Below are positions 12,805 through 23,115 of a stretch of 64,000 bases of DNA, piece after piece. Within the stretch, counting starts at the first letter, position 1, and each line of letters opens with the position of its first letter. Both the position numbers and the translations under genes were made by a program. The notes beneath the pieces were generated by a model, which had not been told where the DNA came from, made no database searches, and saw nothing but the letters and a program-made list of their open reading frames with translations. Origin of the DNA: Scatophagus argus (taxonomy: Eukaryota > Chordata > Actinopteri > Scatophagidae); contig NC_058499.1 of NCBI RefSeq assembly GCF_020382885.2, forward strand, positions 14,927,872-14,991,871, read 5' to 3'.

Positions 12805-15800
12805 TATTTCCATATTACTGGCAAAGGATACTGACAGCAAACACATTGATCCCATCAACAGTGTACTTGTAGTAGTACCAGTTTACAGCATGGTAGCAGC
12901 ACAGCAGTGCCCTGGTCTCATAGCCTTGACGCTAAGGGTCAAATAGAAAAACATAAAGTTAGCATAAAACCAACACATAACAATTTCTCCAGGTTTATGT
13001 GCTGTGGATGATAAATATGAAATCTCCCCCTTGCCTTCCTCTGTGAGCAGGTGGAGACAGATACGTCCTCAGGAGCCAAGAGAAGAATGGCAGCCATGGT
13101 CCGTGCATTCATCTTAGAAACAGGGATGGTGAAGACCAAGATCCAGGCCAAGAAGCAAGCCAGGGAATGGATGACCACCAAAGGAGGGTATCCGATCAGC
13201 AGCCAGACGTAGGTGGAGAAACGATGCTACACAAAAACAAAACACCAAACAGACCAATATCCTATGATTGTTTTTCCATGAAGCAGAAATTAATTAGTCA
13301 TATGCATATAAAATGTATGATAAGGTGCTCATGTGTTGTCTATATGCATATTTAAGGTGTGGAAAGTTACCCAGTATGGAGTGCACAGAGGTCGTCCTGG
13401 CAGCTCTGGGAGTGGCACCTCTGTGGGTGAAGGCAGCAGAACTGGTGAAGTATCTTCCTCTATGTTACACTCACAGTCTGGCGCTTGCTCACAACATCTC
13501 CTCAATGTATTTCCAATCTGGAGAAACACAACCAGAGGTGGTGCCAACTTTTAATATTTAATCCAATGTTAAGACAGGTACATTTAGACCTGTAAATAAC
13601 AAGTATTTTATAAGTGATCCATGTAATATTCTTTCAAATCATTAATTGTTTAATCACAATCACAATTTTCCCGAGCTAAGGCGGAGTCTTCACATTCCAT
13701 GATTTCTTTGACAAACAGGTAAAACCACAGATATGTTATGTATAGTGCTAAACATTAAAGAAAAGCAGTGCAAATCTTCACATTTAAGAAACAGGAGTTC
13801 ATAGGTAATTCGCATTTCGACATCAAATTTGTTGTCAAAATGGAAAGAAAAGGAAATAAAATACAAGAGATTAAATAAAAGATACAAAAAGAAATTGAAA
13901 TTTCACCCAAAAAAATTGTGTAAATATTTGTCAAAAGCGAAAGATTTTAAGGAATTTAGCATGGAATATGCAGTGATAGCTGGTTGTTTTAAAGATTATT
14001 GGGGTTATTACTGTGTGTGCTCAGTCTCTGCTGAGATGTTCAAAGCCAGAAACATATTATAACCACAATAACAATATTTCATGATATATTCCACAACAGC
14101 AGTATGAAAAAAGTTAGAAATTCCACTTATCTTGGGGAAAGAAAACACAACAGAAATTGATTTTAACCAGAGCAAAAAAAAAAAAAAAGCCCAACTGCAC
14201 AACTGTGCTGATATTCAGTTAAAGCAAGACCTGTGCTTTCATGACCACAAGTCACTGAGAGAACACCAGGAAACTAACTAAGATTCACTCGCATCTTCCT
14301 CATTTCACTTAGTCAAAAAAGGAGAAGAGAAAGCAGAAGGAACATCCAAACCTCAACTGAACCCAAACAGTACCTCATGGACTGACTTGCCAAATGGCCA
14401 CAGGAAGTACAACGACAACTTCCAGCAAAGTTTGCCTGAAGAGTGAAAGAAAAAATGAATGAGGACAATATTTGACCAATAAAAAATATGATCTCTGTTG
14501 ACTGGTTGACTTACCATATGGTATACCAGTCACAGTGATGAACATAAGTAGGCCAACTAGGAAATGCGCCAAAGAAACCCACCAACCGAAGAGGAACACA
14601 TACACTACATTTCCACATGTGATGAGCCGACCTGACAAATAGAAGAGAAAATCTTTAGTGAAGGTTTGACAAGATCTCCATCAGTCACAGTAACAATCTG
14701 TCTCCATGTAATTCATAGGTAAAGGATAATGTCGGTTTATCACAACTTTGTTTTCATTTTTAGATAACATTTCTCTCAGCAGTAATCTCTCAGTCACGTC
14801 TACAACAATAAGACCCAAGTTGTAATAAACCAGAATCATCCTTTAATACAAGCACTATAGGCTATACCTGAATGTGGTTTAATGGTGTTCAGATCAGAAT
14901 AGAGCTCTTTCACAACCTCTGACCTGTCTTCAAACGGACGCTCTGTCACATGGCTCTTCCATTTTCTAAAACCAAACTGACACACACACACACACACACA
15001 GTTCGAGGGATAAACTGTCCTACCTTCTGTGCTGCACAAAAGACACTTTTGATTTACATAGGGAAACATTTTAGATTTCTTACTCTGTAGTTATTGACCA
15101 GTTTGTTGGCTTCCACTTCGTTCTCTGCTCGGATGGTTCTCTTGCTTTGGATCTCCACCAAGTTGTCATCGAAAGCGTAATGGTTCGGACCTAAAAACAA
15201 ACAATGACAAACAACAAGAAAATTAAATGTTTCGAAACACATCAGCAATGCTGTTAGCAAATTGGTAGCTGGTACCCTGTACTCACATGTGTGTGTAGAT
15301 ATGCATTTTCTTGGGCACAGTGTAGGACATATAGACTGATGTGAAGATGGAGTGCCTGCTGAATTAAGTTGTTCACCTCCACACAGTCGGTCATGGAGCT
15401 CTTCATGATTAGGACCTCCTGCCTGAGGCTTAGGCTCCCATGGAGGATCTGCAACACCAGGTAAAAAGTAAGTAACAAAGCAGCTGATATATTGGTCAAC
15501 ATGATGAAAGAAATACAGGAAGTACAAAGTACAAAGACAGCCTCTAAGGAAACTAAATTACAGATCATATTGTTATAGTACCACTGTATCTGAACATGGG
15601 CCAGACAGTCACGTTTCATTATTTCATTATTTCTAGAAACCTCAGACAGACAGGCCTTTGTCTTGAGAACGCTGACCATGTATACTGCCTTGATGCTGGA
15701 CCATGTTGTTACACACTGTATTTGCACTGTAGTCCTTTCTTTACAAAGCAGAGCACACAGACTGGGTCAAATTATTGTCTTATATACATTATAACTGCCC

Positions 15801-16914
15801 AGATTCACCTGTACTGACACAGCTGAATCCGTAAAATCTAAGGCTTCAGCAACTGAACTGAACTATCCACAAGGGACAAACTTTTGTGTGGATGTATACG
15901 CACATCTTAAGACATTTCACTACACTGTAAATGCAATCTTCTCCTTGGGGGCAAAAAGCTTGAATGTCTCTCTCTATTTATCTCTCAGCTGATTACTGCC
16001 TGTGACAACAGTCAGATTTGTTCTGTGGGGGTCAGATGAGGCCTGACTACAACAATAAGGGTAAGAAATGTCTTGGGTCAGTCATTCCATGATTGCCTCT
16101 CATAAGATACAGCCTTGATGAATGAATAAACACTAACATTGACACATAAACCACTGGCATCATGGGACAAGTCGGCACAATAATTGTGACTTCAAAATGG
16201 TGCCTTCACACACTTGGGAGAGCCTTGTTTTGTTTCCTCTTTCTGTTACTGAAATAAGATGAAACTTATGAGTGTGACTGTGCCTTGACAGAGAGGATTT
16301 TGCAGCATTAGTTTAATTCAGCACTGTCTTATTACCTAAACATGCATGAAAGTAAATCCAAATCCAAAGTAAATCCATGAATTCAGGAAATCATTCATGA
16401 ACTTACATTCCTTCAAGATTTGGGTTTTAGTTTAGTTTTTGAACCTTTAGAATCAAATATGTTGCTGCTGTGGAGTGACAGAGAAAGACTGAATTTTGGC
16501 TGAAACAATTATTCCACTAATCAATGAGTTAATCAATCATCCTCTTTGATAACTGATTGACTGGTCATGCCATTTATAAAGCAAAAAATGTGAAAAAGTC
16601 CCCGGTTGCAGTTCATTGGTCTTTTTTTCTGTTTAATATAAATGTAAAACTAACAGGCTTATATTTGAGCTGTTGGTTGGTCAAAACAAACAATTTTAAG
16701 ATAACACTTTGTACTCTGGAAAACTGTCATTGTCTATTTTTCACTACATCTTCTGACATTTTATACAAATAAATCCTAAAAAATAATAATGAAAGATTGC
16801 TCGATAATACAAAGAATCCGTTTTCGCATTCCTAGATTAGGTAGCTACCGTGTGTTTCATAGTGATTTGGGCACAAACAGAAACTGTGGCGAACTGTCGC
16901 GCACTCACACGGAT

Positions 16915-16956
<42 letters not shown>

Positions 16957-17272
16957 GGGGCGGGGGGGACGTCTCTTCGTAATAAACGCAACGTGACTGT
17001 CCGATATAAAACAGCCCAAACTGACCGTCTTCATTGCGTTTATTATTCACATAGTTTAATGGTAAATTGTAGCTACTCTGTAGGCTGACCGACTTAAAAT
17101 GGAGAATGTTCAGACACATTTACAGACACAATCGGCTTGCTGACATACAAATAAAGTTTCTTGAAAATTACCACGAGCTAAATATGAGCTCGAGCCGCTC
17201 ACCTTGCGTGTGTTCAGCCGGCCTCCTTCTCCGGCTGGTCTTGTCTGGGCCCTGCGTGGACGACAGAGACAT
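8191..17272 (-). CDS. cax1: Vnx1/CAX-type vacuolar cation/proton exchanger (complete, 20 coding exons)
   Basis: Exons from 5' to 3': 17272-17203, 15448-15377, 15190-15084, 14976-14868, 14631-14515, 14435-14374, 13517-13371, 13226-13035, 12931-12832, 12728-12587, 12427-12244, 12027-11928, 10565-10396, 10314-10283, 9738-9626, 9500-9355, 9269-9175, 9095-9017, 8908-8800, 8264-8191. All phases close, giving 739 residues. A hydrophilic N-terminus is followed by many membrane segments. The two exchanger alpha-repeats read 'GAVVNASFGSITELTFY' (about residues 381-397) and 'GVTVLAMVPEIPEIVNGI' (about 625-642). A luminal loop around 480-540 is rich in N-x-S/T sites and C-x2-C pairs. Known: the fungal homologue Vnx1 is a vacuolar Na+/K+-H+ antiporter, and zebrafish cax1 is an endomembrane cation/H+ exchanger needed in neural crest. 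Two introns appear to be GC-AG. Exons 1-2 are the least certain. Exon 1 lies inside the first unit of the triplication. Confidence 0.88.
11120..11800. mobile_element. LINE 3'-end remnant with (GATA)n in a cax1 intron
   Basis: A (TAGA)n tract is followed by 'tactttattgatcccaggc-gggaaattg', the usual 3'-terminal sequence of common fish LINEs read on the opposite strand. AT-rich sequence follows, then a second LINE-like piece near 11560-11700 ('cagcatgctcaagaacagct'). It sits in the intron between the exons at 10396-10565 and 11928-12027. The exact family is not assigned. Confidence 0.5.
12772..12795. repeat. (CA)n microsatellite in a cax1 intron
   Basis: Short run of CA dinucleotides between the cax1 exons at 12587-12728 and 12832-12931. 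The intron is only about 100 bases long, so much of it is this tract. Confidence 0.8.
16500..16800 (+). repeat. Dispersed fish interspersed repeat, copy C
   Basis: Contains 'aatcaatgagttaatcaatc', 'aagcaaaaaatgtgaaaaag', 'cattggtctttttttctg', 'ttggtcaaaacaaacaattt', 'aagataacactttgtactct' and 'tttttcactacatcttctga', in the order of the family seen at 1085-1335. It is duplicated with the units at about 22331 and 28176. Confidence 0.6.
16917..16952. repeat. (CA)n microsatellite, length differs between units
   Basis: CA tract in cax1 intron 1. The matching tracts at about 22748-22797 and 28592-28650 are longer or interrupted, and account for much of the length difference between units. Confidence 0.9.
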
Positions 17273-18352
17273 CTCCGCCGGTACAAACACCTGACTGTAA
17301 AATCTTATATCAGCAGAACTGATCCCCCAGCTGTCTAGTGCGAAGAGGACGCACCGATTCACGAGGAATTAAACTGCCTGGAATTGTGGGAAATGTAGGC
17401 CACCACGAGGGGACGCCCTAAAGTCGAACGTGCACTATGCTGTTAAAATTATAACAGGCTACAGAGGTGGAGGGAGTAAGCTAGTCAGATCATTTATACA
17501 AGTACAACCAGTAAGACTACAACGGAAACACTCAATGGGCTTGTTTCTAAATAGCAACAAAATATAAAAAGTAGTACACACTGTTTTAGATAATCGAATT
17601 TCTTAATGAATGCATTTATGTCTGAGCAGATTTTAAATTTAGTTGCATGTTAAGCTGATTTTCTAGTTTCCATATTGCTGCAATTTCTGTGTTTTAACAG
17701 TTATTTAACTATATCTTTTAACAAAAAAAATGTCCTTAGCACTGATTTAAGATATGCAATAGAGAACACAGATATGCATTTTACAGTCCAAAAACCTCCT
17801 GCAACCTTGATATCTTGATATCAAGCAGAATAGAAAAGTATGTTAGAAATACAGATCTCAAGCAGAGAAACTGTGGGTTTGTCTTGAAGCACACGATGAG
17901 ATGCTCTGTTAAAAGATATGTCCCATTTCCTGAATGTATTTTAAGCCATGATGTCAGAATAGACGGAAAGCTGGCAGATGGAGGACGTGGACACAATACA
18001 AGATGCAGCTTGCACCTGGCAAACTGTACTTCGTGATGTTTTTCTCCGTGTCAAATCGCTTTATCGCTCTTAATCGATCATCAAGGCTATGTCTGAGGGT
18101 ATAACTTGGTGATGGTGATTTATGCAGCGATTTTGGCGTGCACAGCCAGTGCTAGACCTAAAACAACTACGGAGATGTAAACACAAGTAGAGTATCAGTT
18201 CAGTTGGTACTACACCTTCCTTTCACAGAAATGACTCGGGTTTGCGTGTGTGACAAGACGTAAAGACTCATTGTCACGACACACACTCACACACACACAC
18301 ATTATCCAACAATGAAAAAACGTGAAAAAACGTTTTACGCAATAGAACGTTT

Positions 18353-18358
<6 letters not shown>

Positions 18359-18390
<32 letters not shown>
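18359..18390. repeat. Poly(A) tract upstream of coiled-coil ORF
   Basis: About 30 consecutive A residues some 200 bases before the ORF start, also present near 24200-24234 and 30055-30082 with different lengths. It could be a mononucleotide microsatellite or an old retrotransposon tail. Confidence 0.7.
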
Positions 18391-18391
<1 letters not shown>

Positions 18392-18590
18392 GCATCACCA
18401 ATGGTCACACGTTCGAGAAGATCAAAGACAGGATGACGTCTTTTAGAATGTGACGTAATAAAGTGGATTATCTCCTTTAAAAAGCTGTTACTTGGAGAAT
18501 TTTAAGACCTGTTGGCGACCCATTTTATCAATCTAACAGGACAGCGCAATCCGCAACTGATTTATTAGTGGGCAGTCTATAGTGAACAAG

Positions 18591-20810
18591 ATGGAAGTGA
18601 TACCTGAGAGAGAGGACCTTTTTCAAGGAATTCATGAACTGGAAATGAGCTACAGATCTCATCATTGGAGGTTGAAGGATAAAGTACAGGAAGGAAATGA
18701 ACTGTTGGGTGAGAAAACCAGACTGCAGGAATCCTTCCAGTCAAAAATAATGGCACTCCAGTTGGAGTTGAATGATTCGTGGGACAAGGAGACACATCTT
18801 ACTCAAGAAGTTCAAACTTTAAAGAAAGAGCTCACAAAAAATCAAGACATTAGGGTACAGGTATCAAGTGATCTCCATGCCAAGATAATCAGTCTGCAGG
18901 AGTTGTTTCAGTCAGAGGTAAAAGCACTTCATTTGAAATTAAAAGATGCAAGGGATGAAAATACCAGGCTGCGTGAGTTGTCAGACAAGTTGGTCAGTGA
19001 AAATACAGATATTAAAGAAGAACTGGACCAGGTCTCCAATCTTCTGGTCAAGGAAGAAAATGTCAGGGAGGAAAATGACACTTCCATAAGAAAGCTGAAA
19101 GAGGAGAATTTGGGCTTGAGTGAAAGAAATAAAAAAATGACTGCTGAACTGGTCTGGCTTAAAAGTCTGAGTGAGAAACAACAGACTGTAAATGAAAATC
19201 TGAAAACAGCAGTGAATGAGCTACAGAAAAATGAGAAAACCCTGAATGACAGCCTCGCTGCTGAGAAGGTCCAAATAAAATCTCTCAGAGAGAAACACCA
19301 CACAGAGGTTCAACATCTGAGGGAAGCGCTGCAGAGTCATCAGGATAACGAGAAGATTCTGATGAGGCAGATTAACAGTCTCACTGCTGAGGTGGCCCAA
19401 CTGAAATGTCTGAATGAAGCAGACCAAGCAGAGATTCAAAAGTTGAGTACCACAGTGTGTGACCTTGAGAACTGGGCAGAGAAGGCTCAACAAGACCGCA
19501 GGGATAAAGATGAGTTAATAGAGATAGCAACTGCACTTGTAAGCCTGAACGAAACAACGCAGACAGAGAACAAACACCTCTTGGCATCAGTGCATGATCT
19601 GCAGGAGAGGGAAACAATAATAAATAAGACTCAGGAGAGTCTGACTGCTGAGGTGGCCCAACTGAAATGTTTGAATGAACAAGATCGCAGGGATAAAGAT
19701 GAGTTAATAGAGATAGCAACTGCACTTGTAAGCCTGAACGAAACAACGCAGACAGAGAACAAACACCTCTTGGCATCAGTGCATGATCTGCAGGAGAGGG
19801 AAACAATAATAAATAAGACTCAGGAGAGTCTGACTGCTGAGGTGGCCCAACTGAAATGTTTGAATGAACAAGATCGCAGGGATAAAGATGAGTTAATAGA
19901 GATAGCAACTGCACTTGTAAGCCTGAACGAAACAACGCAGACAGAGAACAAACACCTCTTGGCATCAGTGCATGATCTGCAGGAGAGGGAAACAATAATA
20001 AATAAGACTCAGGAGAGTCTGACTGCTGAGGTGGCCCAACTGAAATGTTTGAATGAACAAGATCGCAGGGATAAAGATGAGTTAATAGAGATAGCAACTG
20101 CACTTGTAAGCCTGAACGAAACAACGCAGACAGAGAACAAACACCTCTTGGCATCAGTGCATGATCTGCAGGAAAGGGAAACAATATTAAATAAGACTCA
20201 GGAGAGTCTGACTGCTGAGGTGGCCCAACTGAAATGTTTGAACGCCACAAACAAAGCGGAAATTAAAAGTCTGAAGGCAGAAGCACATGAAAGTCAGACA
20301 CTGGAAGAGATGCTTAACAATGAGAATAAGATCATGGCCGGTGAGTTGGCTCAACAGGAGTTTCTGACAGAGAGACTAAACAACGAAAACAAAGACCTCA
20401 GGACTGCTTTGCAAGATCTTCAGGACCAACTGCAGGAGGCTATGCAACTAATCTGTGACAAAGATGAGCTAATAACAAAGCAAGCCTCTGAAATTGCATT
20501 TAAGCAGCAAATGGTAGAGGAGCTGAACATGAAAAAGACAATCCATGACCCAAAAGAGATGATGCAGGAGGAGGAAATATTAGCTGATGTTGAAGATTTC
20601 AGAGATGAACATAGGATCTTGGCTGAAGATACAGAACAACCAGACTCACCAGAGGATCAAAGACCTGAAAACGTCCTGGGGACTGAGCACGAGGAGCAGA
20701 GAAATGCGAGTCTCCTGGAGACCACATGTGAGGAGAAGAAAAATTACAACCTCCCAGAGCACAGAGATGACAGCCTCCAAAGAATCCACCCACAGAGCCT
20801 CCAGTACTGA
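18591..20810 (+). CDS. Intronless coiled-coil protein, copy 1 (739 aa)
   Basis: Single uninterrupted frame from the ATG in 'aacaagatgg' (A at -3, G at +4) to TGA. An in-frame GTG nine bases upstream is not a likely eukaryotic start. The protein is almost entirely predicted alpha-helical coiled coil with leucine heptads, rich in Glu, Lys, Gln and Asn. It has no signal peptide or membrane segment. Residues 301-552 are four near-perfect 63-residue repeats beginning 'QDRRDKDELIEIATALVSLN'. The last ~100 residues are acidic and probably disordered. I do not recognise the family. It resembles golgin, CCDC or cytoskeletal scaffold proteins only in composition. A possible splice acceptor ('caatctaacag' near 18540) would allow a 5' noncoding exon. 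No AATAAA occurs before the downstream LINE, whose antisense strand supplies one at 21454. Copy-specific residues are Ile-Leu at the fourth-repeat 'ETIL' and Lys in 'ATNKAE'. Confidence 0.75.
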   Translation: MEVIPEREDLFQGIHELEMSYRSHHWRLKDKVQEGNELLGEKTRLQESFQSKIMALQLELNDSWDKETHLTQEVQTLKKELTKNQDIRVQVSSDLHAKIISLQELFQSEVKALHLKLKDARDENTRLRELSDKLVSENTDIKEELDQVSNLLVKEENVREENDTSIRKLKEENLGLSERNKKMTAELVWLKSLSEKQQTVNENLKTAVNELQKNEKTLNDSLAAEKVQIKSLREKHHTEVQHLREALQSHQDNEKILMRQINSLTAEVAQLKCLNEADQAEIQKLSTTVCDLENWAEKAQQDRRDKDELIEIATALVSLNETTQTENKHLLASVHDLQERETIINKTQESLTAEVAQLKCLNEQDRRDKDELIEIATALVSLNETTQTENKHLLASVHDLQERETIINKTQESLTAEVAQLKCLNEQDRRDKDELIEIATALVSLNETTQTENKHLLASVHDLQERETIINKTQESLTAEVAQLKCLNEQDRRDKDELIEIATALVSLNETTQTENKHLLASVHDLQERETILNKTQESLTAEVAQLKCLNATNKAEIKSLKAEAHESQTLEEMLNNENKIMAGELAQQEFLTERLNNENKDLRTALQDLQDQLQEAMQLICDKDELITKQASEIAFKQQMVEELNMKKTIHDPKEMMQEEEILADVEDFRDEHRILAEDTEQPDSPEDQRPENVLGTEHEEQRNASLLETTCEEKKNYNLPEHRDDSLQRIHPQSLQY
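19491..20246 (+). repeat. Four 189-bp in-frame tandem repeats (unit 1 ORF)
   Basis: Starts at 19491, 19680, 19869 and 20058, period 189 bp (63 codons, exactly nine heptads). Copies are near-identical at the DNA level. The first starts 'caagaccgc' and later ones 'caagatcgc'. The fourth carries 'ggaaagggaaacaatatta' where the others have 'ggagagggaaacaataata'. Confidence 0.95.
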
Positions 20811-20879
20811 GGCTCAGAACAGAAGTTTGAGGCATCGCTGTGCTAGGACAGTTTTCAACTTGTTTCAGTGAAGACATTA

Positions 20880-21012
20880 GACCCTACTGTATCTGTATCA
20901 TCCTGTCTGTCTATCTATCATGTCTGTCTATCTCCCCACGTAGGGTTTTCTCCAGGTGCTCTGGTTTCCCCATACTATTTCAAACATTAGCAGATTAGGC
21001 CCCCAGGTGTGA

Positions 21013-21043
<31 letters not shown>

Positions 21044-21060
21044 GATGGATGGAAGGGGAC
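20880..21060 (+). repeat. Degenerate SINE tail with (TG)n, after coiled-coil ORF
   Basis: 'gtagggttttctccaggtgc', 'tctggtttccccatac', 'ccccaggtgtgagtatgtg' and a terminal 'ggatggatgga' match, in order, the second half of the SINE at 39413-39782, with a (TG)n expansion inserted. Copies lie at about 26725-26906 and 32573-32752. Confidence 0.6.
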
Positions 21061-21340
21061 TATGAACTAATGAATGAAAAAAAAAATCTAATACATTTAT
21101 GTATACACATTGTTTAATATTGTAGAAAGAAGAAGAATAGCATACCTTTGACTTAAGGAGGAATTTAATATTTTTTAAATGATCAGTTGGTTTTATCTAT
21201 TTTAATCTATCCTGAAAGTAAACATCTTTTGCTGATGTTTGCTGTCAATGATGTGTCTGTAACTTAAATTAGGTTGTCATAGAAGTCCAGAATGCTTGAA
21301 TACAGTAAAACACACAATGACATGAAATACTGGGTATAAA

Positions 21341-22303
21341 AACACAAGATACAAGATACAAGATACAAGATAGGTTTATTTGTCACACACACAATCATAC
21401 ACGGTACAATGTGCAGTGAAATTCTTTATGTCCCTGCTACCAAAAAATAGGTAAATAAAAAAATGTAAATATTGCAAAAAGAGAACGCTTATAAAAAAAT
21501 AATAAAATTAAAATAAAAAAAGTGAAAATGTGCAGTATTTACATGAATAGTATTATATATATATATATTATATACATCTAGTGCATGTAGTGCAGGTGGG
21601 AGTGGGGTTGTCCAGATTAACGCTCACTGTTGAGCAGACGGATGGCCTGGAGGAAGAAGCTTTTCCTCATCCTCTCAGTGTTGGTTCTCAGGCAGTGGAA
21701 CTGACTGCCTGATGGCAACAGGGAGAGGAGTGAGTGTCCGGGGTGATGGGGCTGCCTGAGGATCTTCTCAGCTCATGACCTGCATCGTTTGATGTAAATG
21801 TCCTGCAGGTCGGGTAGAGTTGTTCTGATTGTCCGCTCAGCTGAGCAGACTACCCTCCTAAGGGCCGAGAGGTCCTGCTTTGTGCAGCTGCCCATCCATG
21901 TGGTGATGCTCCGACTCAAGATGCTCTCAGTGGTGCAGGTGTAAAAGTTCCTGAGCACCTTGAGGGGGAGCCTGAAGTCTCTGAGGCATCTGAGGTGGAA
22001 CGGGTGCTGCCTGGCCTTCTTCACAGTCCTGTTAATGTGCAGTGACCAGGACAGGTCCCGTGTGATGGTCACACCGAGGTATTTAAAACTGTCCACCCTC
22101 TCCACCTCAGACCCGCCGATGCAGAGTGGATGGATGCCCTTCTGCTGCTTCTTCCTGTAGTCCACAATCAGCTCTTTAGTTTTGCTGACGTTCAGCAGGA
22201 GGTTATTCTCCTGGCACCAGCTCTCAGGTGGGTGACCTCCTTCCTGTAGGCCTCCTCCTTGTTGTGGGAGATTAACCCCACGATGGGTGACGACACAGCC
22301 ATC
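21341..22303 (-). mobile_element. 5'-truncated LINE (reverse transcriptase C-terminus), unit 1
   Basis: Reading on the minus strand, the 3' end is an (ACAAGAT)n tail near 21341-21372, preceded by 'gaatttcactgcacattgta'. The coding part encodes the end of a non-LTR reverse transcriptase: 'NNLLLNVSKTKELIVDYRKK', then 'FKYLGVTITRDLSW' and 'ALRRVVCSAERTI'. This looks like the L2/CR1-type group in fish. The sequence is cut by the duplication junction at 22303. A 188-codon minus ORF starting at 22339 runs across the junction, so its first ~12 residues are not LINE-derived. Confidence 0.8.
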
Positions 22304-22745
22304 GAGTGACAGAGAAAGACTGAATTTTGGCTGAAACAATTATTCCACTAATCAATGAGTTAATCAATCATCCTCTTTGATAACTGATTGACTGGTCATG
22401 CCATTTATAAAGCAAAAAATGTGAAAAAGTCCCCGGTTGCAGTTCATTGGTCTTTTTTTCTGTTTAATATAAATGTAAAACTAACAGGCTTATATTTGAG
22501 CTGTTGGTTGGTCAAAACAAACAATTTTAAGATAACACTTTGTACTCTGGAAAACTGTCATTGTCTATTTTTCACTACATCTTCTGACATTTTATACAAA
22601 TAAATCCTAAAAAATAATAATGAAAGATTGCTCGATAATACAAAGAATCCGTTTTCGCATTCCTAGATTAGGTAGCTACCGTGTGTTTCATAGTGATTTG
22701 GGCACAAACAGAAACTGTGGCGAACTGTCGCGCACTCACACGGAT

Positions 22746-22785
<40 letters not shown>

Positions 22786-23045
22786 ACACACACACAGAGG
22801 GGGCGGGGGGGACGTCTCTTCGTAATAAACGCAACGTGACTGTCCGATATAAAACAGCCCGAACTGACCGTCTTCATTGCGTTTATTATTCACATAGTTT
22901 AATGGTAAATTGTAGCTACTCTGTAGGCTGACCGACTTAAAATGGAGAATGTTCAGACACATTTACAGACACAATCGGCTTGCTGACATACAAATAAAGT
23001 TTCTTGAAAATTACCACGAGCTAAATATGAGCTCGAGCCGCTCAC

Positions 23046-23115
23046 CTTGCGTGTGTTCAGCCGGCCTCCTTCTCCGGCTGGTCTTGTCTGGGCCCTGCGT
23101 GGACGACAGAGACAT
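23046..23115 (-). other. Duplicate cax1 first exon, unit 2
   Basis: Copy of cax1 coding exon 1 (17203-17272) with the same ATG, open frame and GTGAGC donor. It is followed on its 5' side by the same upstream sequence. It could serve as an alternative first exon spliced to 15448. Whether it is transcribed is unknown. Confidence 0.6.

Larger units (their letters stand above)
16473..22303. repeat. Tandem segmental repeat, unit 1 (5831 bp)
   Basis: First of three direct, near-identical units. It starts at 'gagtgacagagaaagactg' inside cax1 intron 1 and ends at 'cgacacagccatc', where unit 2 begins. In order it holds: an interspersed-repeat copy (16500-16800), a (CA)n tract, cax1 exon 1 and upstream region, a 30-A tract near 18360-18390, the 739-codon coiled-coil ORF, a degenerate SINE tail with (TG)n, and a 5'-truncated LINE on the minus strand. 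Small differences from units 2 and 3 include CA-tract length and scattered substitutions. Confidence 0.95.

Noticed and set aside
13829-14062. Lysine-rich plus-strand ORF
   Set aside because: It lies in a cax1 intron, is AT-rich, and has no splice or family support.
15283-15448. Longer alternative for cax1 exon 2 ending at 15283 (frame with 'QEVLIMKSSM')
   Set aside because: It needs phase 0 at its start, which clashes with the phase 1 donor of exon 1. The shorter exon 15377-15448 closes all phases and gives a hydrophilic N-terminus, as expected.
16832-17119. Minus-strand ORFs with Cys-Val repeats, also in units 2 and 3
   Set aside because: They are translations of the (CA)n microsatellite.
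18582-18590. Starting the coiled-coil protein at the upstream in-frame GTG (742 residues)
   Set aside because: GTG is not a normal eukaryotic nuclear start. The ATG nine bases later has a strong Kozak context.
19491-20246. Regular 189-bp direct repeats as a CRISPR-like or satellite array
   Set aside because: They have no spacers, lie in frame in a protein-coding ORF, and the genome is vertebrate.
19381-20250. 289-codon minus-strand ORF across the internal repeats, also at 25226-26095 and 31074-31943
   Set aside because: It is the antisense shadow of the 189-bp repeats: once one repeat is open in a frame, all are. It has no family resemblance or independent start context.
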